Source of the DNA: Cytobacillus depressus
Lineage (GTDB): Bacteria; Bacillota; Bacilli; Bacillales; Cytobacillaceae
Length of the DNA stretch: 64,000 nucleotides
Assembly (NCBI RefSeq): GCF_008923245.1
Contig: NZ_WBOS01000015.1
Location: 1 to 64,000 of the forward strand
Reading direction: 5' to 3'
Shown here: in pieces, positions 1-6,550 of the stretch
How the letters are laid out: the number at the start of each line of letters is the position of its first letter
Numbering within the stretch: position 1 is the stretch's first letter
Made by a program: the position numbers and the translations under genes
Notes under the pieces: model-generated
Databases searched by the model: none
Told to the model about the DNA's origin: nothing
Seen by the model: the letters and a program-made list of their open reading frames with translations, nothing else

Positions 1-12
1 GAAAGAAGAACA

Positions 13-118
13 TCGGAAAGCCGTATGAGGGAAAACTTCACGTACGGTTTGATGAGGGGAAACTGAAAGTAAAAGAGATAGCGTAAGCTATCCCTATGAA
101 ATCAGTTTTCTACTCTAC
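13..118 (+). mobile_element. 3' end of a group II intron (domains V and VI)
   Basis: The stretch 19-49 folds as a typical group II domain V: AGCCGTA at 19-25 pairs with TACGGTT at 43-49 around a GGGAAAAC-like internal segment. It is followed by a domain VI-like hairpin in which AAACTGA (60-66) pairs with TCAGTTT (102-108), with an inner stem GATAGC-GTAA-GCTATC (77-92). The intron would end near the CTACTCTAC stretch around 110-118. The intron-encoded reverse transcriptase and domains I-IV must lie to the left of the window. The exact 3' splice point and intron class cannot be fixed from this fragment. Confidence 0.8.
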
Positions 119-355
119 TAAGAGAATCTTGAGCAACAGAGCTAATAAAAATAGTGGTTCGATCCATTAAGGTTTATTCCTCCTATCTTGGAGTTTTCTA
201 TATTATAACACATTGAAGGAACGTTTGTTCTGAAAAAAGTCCATTTGCTTTCTATACTAAAGAAAGAAAATGGATGTCATTGTGCTGCATAAAATTCTTC
301 TGAATCTTTTTATTGGGGCGAAAAGGAAAGAGGAGAAAACTAATTTATTTCAATT
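119..355. other. Intergenic stretch: intron 3' flank and yrrT terminator
   Basis: No credible coding frame is seen here. The left part is the 3' flank of the group II intron and the right part contains the intrinsic terminator of the leftward yrrT gene. It is AT-rich with no other clear motif. Confidence 0.5.
233..274 (-). terminator. Intrinsic terminator of yrrT
   Basis: Read on the minus strand, CCATTTTCTTTCT pairs with AGAAAGCAAATGG (241-273, one mismatch) and is followed by a T-rich run, ACTTTTTTC. It lies about 80 bases downstream of the yrrT stop codon. Confidence 0.7.
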
Positions 356-994
356 TTATCGTTTCACAGCATTCATAATCCAAACAAAATCATTGCAACG
401 ATGAAAAGTTACAAAAAAACCATTCTCTTCAAGTATCCTTTGTAAATATGGGATCGTTGAATAATATTCTGTTTGCAAATCCTCCGCTAATGCAAGGAAA
501 TTTGCTGCCTTAGCATTTTGTATAGCTTGTTCATACTCAATATTTGAGGGATACATTGTATCTGCAAAAACAATTTTTCCACCAGTCTTTAATATGTTCG
601 AATAAATAGAGATCGCTTTTGCTTTCTCCTCATCTGTTAAATGATGAAATGCATAAGTACTAACTATTGTATCCACTGGTGCAATTGAAGGAAAATCTAA
701 TAAGTCGCCATCAAGAATGCTTGCTTTTCCGCTTAATTTTTCAAGAGCAATTTCTCTCATTGCATGTGATGGTTCAATAGCAGTAACCAAGCGCCCCTTT
801 TCAACAAGCTTTTCTGTTAAGTTTCCGGTACCTGCGCCAAATTCTAATACATGACCAAATGAAAGATCAGCAACCTGCTCTAGTATTGTTTGATATCCTT
901 TAAAAACTTCGCGATATTCAAGATCAACGCCCTTCACAGTTTCGTCATAGGAAGTTGCCCATTTCTCAAATACTTCTAGAAATTCTCTGCCCAT
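356..994 (-). CDS. yrrT: YrrT-like SAM-dependent methyltransferase
   Basis: Class I SAM-dependent methyltransferase of about 212 residues. The SAM-binding motif I is LEFGAGTGN and a motif-IV-like segment is VDTIVSTYAFHHL. The opening MGREFLEVFEKWATSYD and the length match Bacillus subtilis YrrT (213 residues), a putative methyltransferase encoded with methionine-to-cysteine conversion genes. The frame is open from GTG 1003, but AAAGG lies 8 bases before ATG 994, giving MGREF, so that start was chosen. Unlike in B. subtilis, no mtn/mccA/mccB genes follow; the next element is a terminator and an intron end. The methyl acceptor is not known from sequence. Family call is strong; orthology to yrrT is likely. 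Confidence 0.8.
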   Translation of the reverse strand: MGREFLEVFEKWATSYDETVKGVDLEYREVFKGYQTILEQVADLSFGHVLEFGAGTGNLTEKLVEKGRLVTAIEPSHAMREIALEKLSGKASILDGDLLDFPSIAPVDTIVSTYAFHHLTDEEKAKAISIYSNILKTGGKIVFADTMYPSNIEYEQAIQNAKAANFLALAEDLQTEYYSTIPYLQRILEENGFFVTFHRCNDFVWIMNAVKR

Positions 995-1188
995 GTTCAT
1001 CACCTTTTGTTTTAAAGTGTATAATTCTTATGTGTATAATATGAATTAAAACCAAATAAGTTCTTCTTAATACTATTACAGCAGAGATAACTTGTAGTAG
1101 AGGATAGGTTTTGTCTCCTTCCAGTCTTACATATTTTTTTATGATAAGGGAATTTTAACAGTATCAAGCATTTAAGGAGATACGCTTT

Positions 1189-1704
1189 ATGGACTACAAG
1201 ATGTTTAAGGCAATCAATCAGCTTTCTGGACGTTGTTTACTAATTGATTTTCTAATGATATTAATATCTAACAGAATTCGTTATGTATTTATTTTTGTTT
1301 TAATTTACATGTGGTTCAGAAATAATTCAAATAAAATAGCGTCTCGGAATGCGGTGATATCTGCAGGGATTACTTTAGTAATGAACTTATTGATAAAGCT
1401 GTTTTATTATAAACCACGACCATTTATAAAGCGGCGGGTTGGTATCCTTATTCCCTCAAAAATGGATTCATCATTTCCAAGCAAGCATACTCTACTAATG
1501 TTTGCTGTCTCTACTTCTATTTTTCTTTATGAACGTTTTATTGGATCAATCTTGTGGGTTTTATCTATTTTGACAGGCTTTTCAAGAATATGGGTAGGCC
1601 ATCATTATCCTTCCGATATTATTGGAAGTGCCTTTATTGGCAGCATAACGAGCATCCTATATGATAAAACAGCACGTTGTGTAAATTACATTTCCCGTCA
1701 ATAA
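1189..1704 (+). CDS. BcrC-type undecaprenyl-diphosphatase (PAP2 family)
   Basis: Membrane PAP2-family phosphatase of 171 residues with several hydrophobic segments. The three phosphatase motifs are present: KLFYYKPRP (K-x6-RP), PSKH, and SRIWVGHHYPSD (SR-x5-H-x3-D). The N-terminus (MDYKMFKAINQLSG) and motif 3 closely resemble BcrC/YwoA, which dephosphorylates undecaprenyl diphosphate on the outer membrane face and affects bacitracin resistance. The middle motif has Lys where BcrC as I recall it has Asp (PSDH) and the general PAP2 consensus has Gly. GGAG stands about 10 bases before the ATG. It is monocistronic, with a hairpin at 1729-1750. It may be a paralogue rather than the main BcrC. Confidence 0.78.
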   Translation: MDYKMFKAINQLSGRCLLIDFLMILISNRIRYVFIFVLIYMWFRNNSNKIASRNAVISAGITLVMNLLIKLFYYKPRPFIKRRVGILIPSKMDSSFPSKHTLLMFAVSTSIFLYERFIGSILWVLSILTGFSRIWVGHHYPSDIIGSAFIGSITSILYDKTARCVNYISRQ

Positions 1705-1728
1705 TTCATTTTGGATTTGAACATCAAA

Positions 1729-1750
1729 ATGCCCACATTTAAGTGGGCAT
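1729..1750. terminator. Convergent terminator hairpin
   Basis: ATGCCCAC (1729-1736) pairs with GTGGGCAT (1743-1750). It lies between the 3' ends of the BcrC-like gene and the leftward repeat-protein gene. The minus-strand reading is followed by TTTTG, the plus-strand reading by ATATATTT, so it may serve both. Confidence 0.65.
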
Positions 1751-1759
1751 ATATATTTA

Positions 1760-2113
1760 CTATTTGTTTGTTAATGAATTATTACCAGGTGCTAATTCTT
1801 TTGCAAACTCTGCTAAAACAGCATCAGGAATTTGTCCCTTAAATTGGGTTTGGACATTGTTCATTACATTTTGTAATGGTTTCATCATATTATTGTTCAT
1901 TACATTTTGTAACGGTTTCATCATATTATTGTTCATTACATTTTGTAATGAATTCATCATTTTATTATTTCGATTCCTATTTAATCCAATTGCTGCAGCA
2001 CTAACACCTAACCCCAGCAATGTTGCCCAAATCATTCCACGGTTGCTTCTTCTTCTGCCAAATACATTTTGTAACATCCTTGTATTTAAAAGCGCTGTCA
2101 TCCAATTATTCAA
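1760..2113 (-). CDS. Small repeat protein of unknown function (DUF3918-like)
   Basis: About 118 residues. A basic stretch (GRRRSNRG) is followed by one hydrophobic segment (MIWATLLGLGVSAAAIGL) and then a 12-residue repeat of the form NNNMMKPLQNVM, present as about three tandem units encoded by 36-bp DNA repeats. The arrangement (Arg/Asn-rich patch, short hydrophobic helix, Asn/Met-rich tail) recalls DUF3918-type small Bacillus proteins, but this is not certain. The frame is open further upstream, but GAGGAG sits 9 bases before a TTG at 2113, which gives MNNWMTALLN and is taken as the start. A membrane-anchored or spore-associated role is possible; nothing in the sequence proves it. Confidence 0.6.
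   Translation of the reverse strand: MNNWMTALLNTRMLQNVFGRRRSNRGMIWATLLGLGVSAAAIGLNRNRNNKMMNSLQNVMNNNMMKPLQNVMNNNMMKPLQNVMNNVQTQFKGQIPDAVLAEFAKELAPGNNSLTNK
1857..1966 (-). repeat. 36-bp tandem repeat within a coding region
   Basis: Three consecutive units of about 36 bp, each containing CATTACATTTTGTAA followed by a TTCATCAT block in the plus-strand reading, encode NNKMMNSLQNVM, NNNMMKPLQNVM and NNNMMKPLQNVM on the minus strand. The last two units differ by very few bases, so copy number is likely to vary between strains without breaking the frame. Confidence 0.85.
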
Positions 2114-2467
2114 ATTTAAGCACTCCTCTACAGTGATTTTGAAAAGCAAAATAATCGCTTCTCATTTTTATTTTGTTCTTTATGATGATTGATAATGCTG
2201 GTAATGCTTTGATTTCATGTAAACTTCTGATAACTCTGCTATAAGAAACTCATTCATCATTATTTAATCTTTTTACGTCAGAAGCGACGCATCTCAATAA
2301 TTTTATAAATTTAATTCCGAAAATACGAAAAGGCAACGTCAATTGGAAAGTTGCCTAAATTTACGATTTTCTTTATTTGTTAATTGTTCAATGCCATAAC
2401 TCAAAGAATATTTAAAGAATTTTATGTAAACATTATAACTGTGATTAAATTGTAGGAGGTCATTTAA
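2114..2467. other. Intergenic region upstream of sspH
   Basis: No coding frame was found in about 350 bases. There is a GC-richer hairpin at 2333-2355 (AGGCAAC pairing with GTTGCCT) without a following T-run. The last part must hold the sspH promoter. A CATTATA at 2431-2437 resembles a forespore (SigG) -10 element, but no convincing -35 at the right spacing was found. Confidence 0.4.
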
Positions 2468-2647
2468 ATGAACAAACTTCGTGCACAAGAAATTGCTGCT
2501 TCTCCAGATATGGCTAATGTTACATATAATGGAGTTCCGGTCTACATTCAAAAAGTAGATGAAAATAATGAAACTGCGCGAATCTTTCCTCTCGATCAAC
2601 CTGAAAAGGAACAAGAGGTCTCATTATCTCTTTTATTGGAGCAATGA
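2468..2647 (+). CDS. sspH: Small acid-soluble spore protein, H family
   Basis: A 59-residue protein, MNKLRAQEIAASPDMANVTY onward, with the core SPDMANVTYNG.PVYIQ.V.E.NETARI.PLD.P. This closely follows SspH of B. subtilis (59 residues), a minor acid-soluble protein of the spore core made in the forespore. AGGAGGT (2454-2460) stands 7 bases before the ATG. It ends only 8 bases from the convergent hydrolase gene, with no terminator between, so the two mRNAs should overlap. Identification is strong. Confidence 0.92.
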   Translation: MNKLRAQEIAASPDMANVTYNGVPVYIQKVDENNETARIFPLDQPEKEQEVSLSLLLEQ

Positions 2648-2655
2648 TTTCATTG

Positions 2656-3504
2656 TCAAATATTGTTTATGTGCTTCCATACTCTAAATAAGCCATCGAC
2701 GATTGGAATAAGTACATCTTTATCATTTAAATATCCGGTATGTGATAATGGATTCCAATTCACAAGCATACCGCCTGCATTAATTTCCCGATCCTCGGAA
2801 ACTGCCCTTTCATATTCAGGACTTATTTTCTTTAAAGGATAACCCAATAGATCATGTCGGTCATAAAAATTAATCCATTCCCCTTTTAGTCCTGGGAAGA
2901 ATTCTTCAATTTTGGGTGATGGAATATGAATGGGTCGATCAAACTTGTCATAGCGGAGACTCCAAAACGGCAAGGTCGTTCCCATTGAATAAAATAATGC
3001 CAAAGAGTCTCCTTTTTCTAAAGGAGATTTATCATTAAGGGAAAGCCTAATATTGTTTTTGTTCATTTGTAAATCATAAAAATAATTGCTGGCAATTACT
3101 GTGCCAAGACTATGGGAAATCAAGCATAATGGCGCATCAGAACCTGCTTTTTGGGCAAGCCCTTCGAGAGCCTCCCCCATTTTTTTATGGACAAGGTGAT
3201 AGTTATGATTCGTTGTCTCTACTGGCTGATAAGCAATCGCATCTGCCAGATAATGAATGATAAATCTTCGAAGCCATTTATAATGAAGATTTTCTTCAAG
3301 AACTAAACGCTTATATAAGTCATCCTCACCGCTCTCAAATACTTTTGCCCAATAGACCGATTCAATGATTAGTGGAGTATCGGTTTGATCTACGAAAGGC
3401 TGGGCTTTGTCACAAAACATTTGCTGAAGTTTTGCCGCCATCTTTTCAGCATAATCTTCCTTTTGGTTTCCCATTCCATGGATAATGGCAACAGCTACTT
3501 GCTT
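2656..3504 (-). CDS. Alpha/beta hydrolase (lipase/esterase-like)
   Basis: About 283 residues. It opens with VAVAIIHGMGNQ, the strand-turn carrying the oxyanion hole in alpha/beta hydrolases. The nucleophile elbow is SHSLG (in APLCLISHSLGTVIASNYFYD), giving a catalytic Ser. An acid and a late His are expected; HTGY near residue 257 is a candidate for the His. No signal peptide is seen, so it is probably cytoplasmic. The start is a TTG at 3505-3507 preceded by AAGGAGGG at 3517-3524; the coding strand reads leftward from there. The substrate is unknown. It is monocistronic and convergent with sspH. Confidence 0.7.
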   Translation of the reverse strand, partial: KQVAVAIIHGMGNQKEDYAEKMAAKLQQMFCDKAQPFVDQTDTPLIIESVYWAKVFESGEDDLYKRLVLEENLHYKWLRRFIIHYLADAIAYQPVETTNHNYHLVHKKMGEALEGLAQKAGSDAPLCLISHSLGTVIASNYFYDLQMNKNNIRLSLNDKSPLEKGDSLALFYSMGTTLPFWSLRYDKFDRPIHIPSPKIEEFFPGLKGEWINFYDRHDLLGYPLKKISPEYERAVSEDREINAGGMLVNWNPLSHTGYLNDKDVLIPIVDGLFRVWKHINNI

Positions 3505-3619
3505 CAATATAGTCTTCCCTCCTTATCAATAAGTAAAGTTATATATAATACTACTTCAATTTAGTAATTGTTCAAAGCTTTATAGTGTTACGGTTATACT
3601 TTATTTCGTATCTAAACAA

Positions 3620-3654
3620 GTAAAAAAGCATTACTCCAAATAGAAGTAATGCAT
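3620..3654 (-). terminator. Terminator of the doxX operon
   Basis: On the minus strand GCATTACT pairs with AGTAATGC (3628-3652) and is followed by TTTTTTACTT. It lies about 30 bases past the DoxX-family stop codon. Confidence 0.8.
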
Positions 3655-3685
3655 AAAACTTAAATATTCATGTTTATTTTTAACA

Positions 3686-4102
3686 TTAAGCTGTAGTGGA
3701 ATTTTGATTCTTCGCTTTGAAAAGAATCTGATCTACTGCTAATAGCTTGCTGCCGTTGATTGCAATAAAAATGGCAATTGCTAGGAAAGCTAGATCTAGT
3801 TCATATCCCGCCATTTGTCCATTACCTAAAAAGCCAACAGCTAATTTTACTTTTAAGATCGCGCCAATCATTACTAGAGCTAGTAACGCTGAAACAATTC
3901 TACTGCCTAATCCAATAATTAATGCAATTCCACCAACAACTTCAATTAGAGCTACGCCATAAGCCATAAATCCTGGTAAACCGATGCTTTCAAACCAGCC
4001 CACGATATTTTCAATTCCACCTTGGAATTTAACTAATCCATGGATGAAGAAAGTGATTCCTAAAATTACACGTAAAATCAATGTTCCTGCTTCATATTTC
4101 AT
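3686..4102 (-). CDS. DoxX-family membrane protein
   Basis: About 138 residues with four hydrophobic segments. The hallmark N-terminus is LILRVILGITFFIHGLVKF, followed by GLP.FMAYGVALIEVVGGIALIIGL and a long conserved LAFLAIAIFIAINGSKLLAVD tail. DoxX/CatD/MhqP proteins often sit beside ring-cleaving dioxygenases and are induced by quinones or thiol-reactive compounds. Here it is the last gene after an esterase and a dioxygenase gene. The annotated frame begins at 4111, but GGAGG abuts that ATG; the ATG at 4102 has normal spacing. Direct function is unsettled; a quinone-related membrane role is inference. Confidence 0.8.
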   Translation of the reverse strand: MKYEAGTLILRVILGITFFIHGLVKFQGGIENIVGWFESIGLPGFMAYGVALIEVVGGIALIIGLGSRIVSALLALVMIGAILKVKLAVGFLGNGQMAGYELDLAFLAIAIFIAINGSKLLAVDQILFKAKNQNSTTA

Positions 4103-4181
4103 ATTTTTCATACCTCCGAATAATAATTGCTTTTTCTAAAAAAACGATTTTTTTTGAATATTCTTATATGTGGGTGGCTCC

Positions 4182-4964
4182 TTATCCAAATTGCCAAACA
4201 CTGTGACTAAGGTTTCCATAACGATAACTACGGTGGATTAATTTAGCAGATTTTTCGTTGTCAGCTGCCCCCATTGCGTAGAAAATGGGAATAAAGTGTT
4301 CATTCCCATAGGGCGGCACTGCCAGGCTTGCATTTGGAGCCAATGAATCATACTTAAACAGTGATTCTAGATCCCAATTTTTTAAACGAATGGCTAGCCA
4401 TTCATCAAATCCGAGTGCCCATTGATCGACTACACTGTCACCTTGGACCATCTTTACGGCACTTAGGTTATGAACTGTTCCTCCGCTGCCAATTATCAAT
4501 ACATCTTTTTTCCTTAATTCAGATAATGATTTGCCGACCTTATATTGCTCCTCCGGTGTTATATTCGGATTCACAGACATTGAGATGACTGGAATATCCG
4601 CATCAGGATAAAGCAGTCTTAGAACGACCCAAGCTCCATGATCCAAGCCGCGTTCTGTTTCAACTTCAAATGGTATCCCCTTGTTAATAAACAATTCTTC
4701 AATTTCTTTTGCAATCTCCTTGTCTCCATTAGCCGGATATTGAATGCGGTAAAGACTTTCAGGGAAACCGCCAAAATCATAGATTGTTCTATACTGATCG
4801 ACATCACTGACTTTTTGAACAGATGATTCCCAATGAGCTGAAAATAAAACAACTGCTTTCGGTTTAGGTAATGTGCGGCCTAAAGAATGTAAAAACTGTG
4901 TATACTCATTATCTTCAATTGCTAGTAAAGGTGCTCCATGTGCGATAAAAAAAGATGGTAACAT
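4182..4964 (-). CDS. LigB-family class III extradiol ring-cleaving dioxygenase
   Basis: A 260-residue member of the DODA/YgiD branch of LigB-like dioxygenases. Likely Fe(II) or Zn ligands are the early His in FFIAHGAP, the His in LFSAHWESS, and the late His in GNEHFIPIF; the conserved LDHGAWVVLRLLYP supplies a catalytic His. Members open catechol-type rings, such as DOPA. GAGGAGG stands 6 bases before the ATG. Its neighbours, an esterase upstream and DoxX downstream, resemble the MhqR-controlled mhqNOP/mhqED loci that detoxify quinones in B. subtilis. The substrate is not determined by sequence. Confidence 0.85.
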   Translation of the reverse strand: MLPSFFIAHGAPLLAIEDNEYTQFLHSLGRTLPKPKAVVLFSAHWESSVQKVSDVDQYRTIYDFGGFPESLYRIQYPANGDKEIAKEIEELFINKGIPFEVETERGLDHGAWVVLRLLYPDADIPVISMSVNPNITPEEQYKVGKSLSELRKKDVLIIGSGGTVHNLSAVKMVQGDSVVDQWALGFDEWLAIRLKNWDLESLFKYDSLAPNASLAVPPYGNEHFIPIFYAMGAADNEKSAKLIHRSYRYGNLSHSVWQFG

Positions 4965-4988
4965 GTTATTCCTCCTCTATTGTCATTA

Positions 4989-5633
4989 TTAATTCTCTAA
5001 ATCATCAAGTAACCACGTAATAAAATCTTGTTGGTTTCCTAAAGAAACTGTATGACCTTCTTGATAAGTACGAAAGGTTACATTTGCGGCTTTCTCCTGG
5101 TAGTATTGATTACTTTCTACACCCCACTCATATGGAAGAATAGAATCAAATTCTCCGTGAGAAATAAAAACGGAAAGCTGGTCTACTGGCTTATTGCTGG
5201 ATTCTTCTTTAATGAACTCTGGGATGTATCCGCTCAGAGCAACAATTCCTTTTATGTGATTACCCAATGTCAATCCGAGTGTCTTAGCAAGGATTGCTCC
5301 CTGGCTAAAGCCGAGTAAGTAAAGGTTGCCAGTATCTATTGGGTATTTGTCAGTAGCGAAATCAATAAAGCTTGTAAGTTTTCTAATGCTTTGATCAAAT
5401 ATTTCTCTATGTGGTTTCCCATATCCTTGAATTGTAAAAAACGCATAGCCTGGCGGCTGCGGAAGATGACCGCGAATACTGAAAATAAAGAAACGGCTTT
5501 CCAATCCATCTACGAGTGATAGCATGTTTTGTTCATTACTTCCGATTCCATGCATAAGAAATAAAGCTGGATATGTTTGATCGGTCTCAACTTGTGCTGG
5601 TCTCCGAAGTTCGTAAATCATAGGTGCATTCAT
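4989..5633 (-). CDS. Carboxylesterase/phospholipase-type hydrolase (MhqD-like)
   Basis: A 214-residue alpha/beta hydrolase of the carboxylesterase 2 group. Visible triad: Ser in GFSQGA, Asp in HGEFDSILP, His in YQEGHTV. The oxyanion segment is LFLMHGIGSNE. The family includes B. subtilis MhqD (YodD), an esterase induced by catechol and hydroquinone. It is the first gene of a leftward three-gene operon with a ring-cleaving dioxygenase and a DoxX protein. AAAGGATG stands about 8 bases before the ATG. No signal peptide, so cytoplasmic. Family call is firm; MhqD equivalence is inferred from context. Confidence 0.78.
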   Translation of the reverse strand: MNAPMIYELRRPAQVETDQTYPALFLMHGIGSNEQNMLSLVDGLESRFFIFSIRGHLPQPPGYAFFTIQGYGKPHREIFDQSIRKLTSFIDFATDKYPIDTGNLYLLGFSQGAILAKTLGLTLGNHIKGIVALSGYIPEFIKEESSNKPVDQLSVFISHGEFDSILPYEWGVESNQYYQEKAANVTFRTYQEGHTVSLGNQQDFITWLLDDLEN

Positions 5634-5774
5634 TTGTTCATCATCCTTTCATTTATTTTCTTTTCTAATTGTATATAGTTAATAACTCCCGATATTTTTA
5701 TAAGAATAAAAGATTCATATTAGAAAACAAATGAACAAAAAATAATACACAAAGTTTCTCTTTATGAATATTTG

Positions 5775-5792
5775 TTGTTTATAAGATAACAA
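5775..5792. promoter_or_regulatory. Imperfect inverted repeat in a divergent promoter region
   Basis: TTGTTTATAAGATAACAA is a near-palindrome in the 230-base space between the esterase operon and the XRE-cupin regulator. It could bind a regulator of the leftward operon. It does not match the recalled YodB consensus. Tentative. Confidence 0.3.
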
Positions 5793-5805
5793 TTTTTAAT
5801 ATCGA

Positions 5806-5835
5806 TTGTCAATCATTTATTTGCTAATATATAAT
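5806..5835 (+). promoter_or_regulatory. SigA-type promoter of the XRE-cupin regulator
   Basis: TTGTCA (5806-5811) and TATAAT (5830-5835) with an 18-base spacer stand just upstream of the regulator gene. The -35 lies inside a short perfect palindrome GATTG-T-CAATC (5804-5814), which would suit autoregulation by a DNA-binding protein. Confidence 0.65.
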
Positions 5836-5862
5836 TAAGTTGTCTATTAGGAAACATTTGAG

Positions 5863-6411
5863 GTGGTTAAACTGGATATTGGAGCAAAAATTCGAGCAAT
5901 ACGAAAAAGAAAAAAAATCACCATTGCACAAATGTGTGAAGCAACAGGCCTTTCAAAGGGATTCATTAGCAATGTCGAAAACAATAACACTTCCCCATCT
6001 ATTAATACGCTGCAAACTATCAGCAGTTTTTTAGGAGTTCCTTTACCTTATTTATTATTAGAAAAACAGCAGCATATGCGAGTCGTTAGAAAAAATGAAA
6101 GAACATATTCTTCATATAATAATTTAAAGATTGAGCATCTAACTTCTAAAGGCGGATTAAGAATGATGATCGTAGAATTCCCTTCAGGTGCTTCGATGGG
6201 AGATCCAAATGTGCATGAAGGCGAAGAATGCCATTTAGTATTGGAAGGAAGAGTTCTGGCTGAACAGGGAGAAGACTCTATTATAATTGAGGAAGGTGAT
6301 TCTTTTAGCTGGCATGCTAGCGTTCCCCATTTAGTGAAGAATATCGGGGATGGAAAAGCTGTTGTGCTGATCACTATTCATTCAGATACCGAACTTCATG
6401 ATTTAATGTAA
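5863..6411 (+). CDS. XRE-family transcriptional regulator with cupin sensor domain
   Basis: About 179-182 residues. The N-terminal helix-turn-helix (residues about 5-60: IGAKIRAIRKRKKITIAQMC, then TGLSKGFISNVENNNTSPS) is joined to a C-terminal cupin (about 100-178, with HEGEECHLVLEGRV and EEGDSFSWHASVPH). Such proteins usually control adjacent metabolic genes in response to a small ligand bound by the cupin. The start is unclear: GTG 5863 overlaps the sequence GAGGTGG, which would otherwise be a good ribosome binding site for a CTG at 5872 (giving LDIGAKIR, where relatives start at Met-Asp-Ile-Gly). An AGGA at 5850 could serve the GTG. Targets may be the divergent detox operon or the following oxidoreductase. 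Confidence 0.85.
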   Translation: MVKLDIGAKIRAIRKRKKITIAQMCEATGLSKGFISNVENNNTSPSINTLQTISSFLGVPLPYLLLEKQQHMRVVRKNERTYSSYNNLKIEHLTSKGGLRMMIVEFPSGASMGDPNVHEGEECHLVLEGRVLAEQGEDSIIIEEGDSFSWHASVPHLVKNIGDGKAVVLITIHSDTELHDLM

Positions 6412-6456
6412 TTGCAGTACTAATTTTACGCTTCATATTGTATTTCGATATGGGAA

Positions 6457-6486
6457 AAGGCAACAGTCATAATGTTCTGTTGCCTT
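6457..6486. terminator. Convergent terminator hairpin
   Basis: AAGGCAACAG (6457-6466) pairs perfectly with CTGTTGCCTT (6477-6486). It lies between the convergent ends of the XRE-cupin gene and the FAD oxidoreductase gene. T-runs are short on both sides, so it may act weakly or bidirectionally. Confidence 0.6.
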
Positions 6487-6550
6487 CTATGTGTATCCCA
6501 CTCGGCAGTACACTGACATGATTACCGATTAGGTGCCTATTCAGTTAGAC

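Noticed and set aside
1743-2192. Rightward open frame with Phe/Leu-rich repeats (TFCNGFIILLFI)
   Set aside because: It is the antisense of the 36-bp repeat gene; no ribosome binding site, biased composition, and the opposite strand has a sensible protein.
2431-2437. Firm SigG promoter for sspH
   Set aside because: CATTATA resembles a -10 but no -35 with the proper spacing was found in the AT-rich sequence.
2339-2614. Leftward open frame of 91 residues
   Set aside because: It is antisense to sspH, whose identity is certain and whose ribosome binding site is strong.
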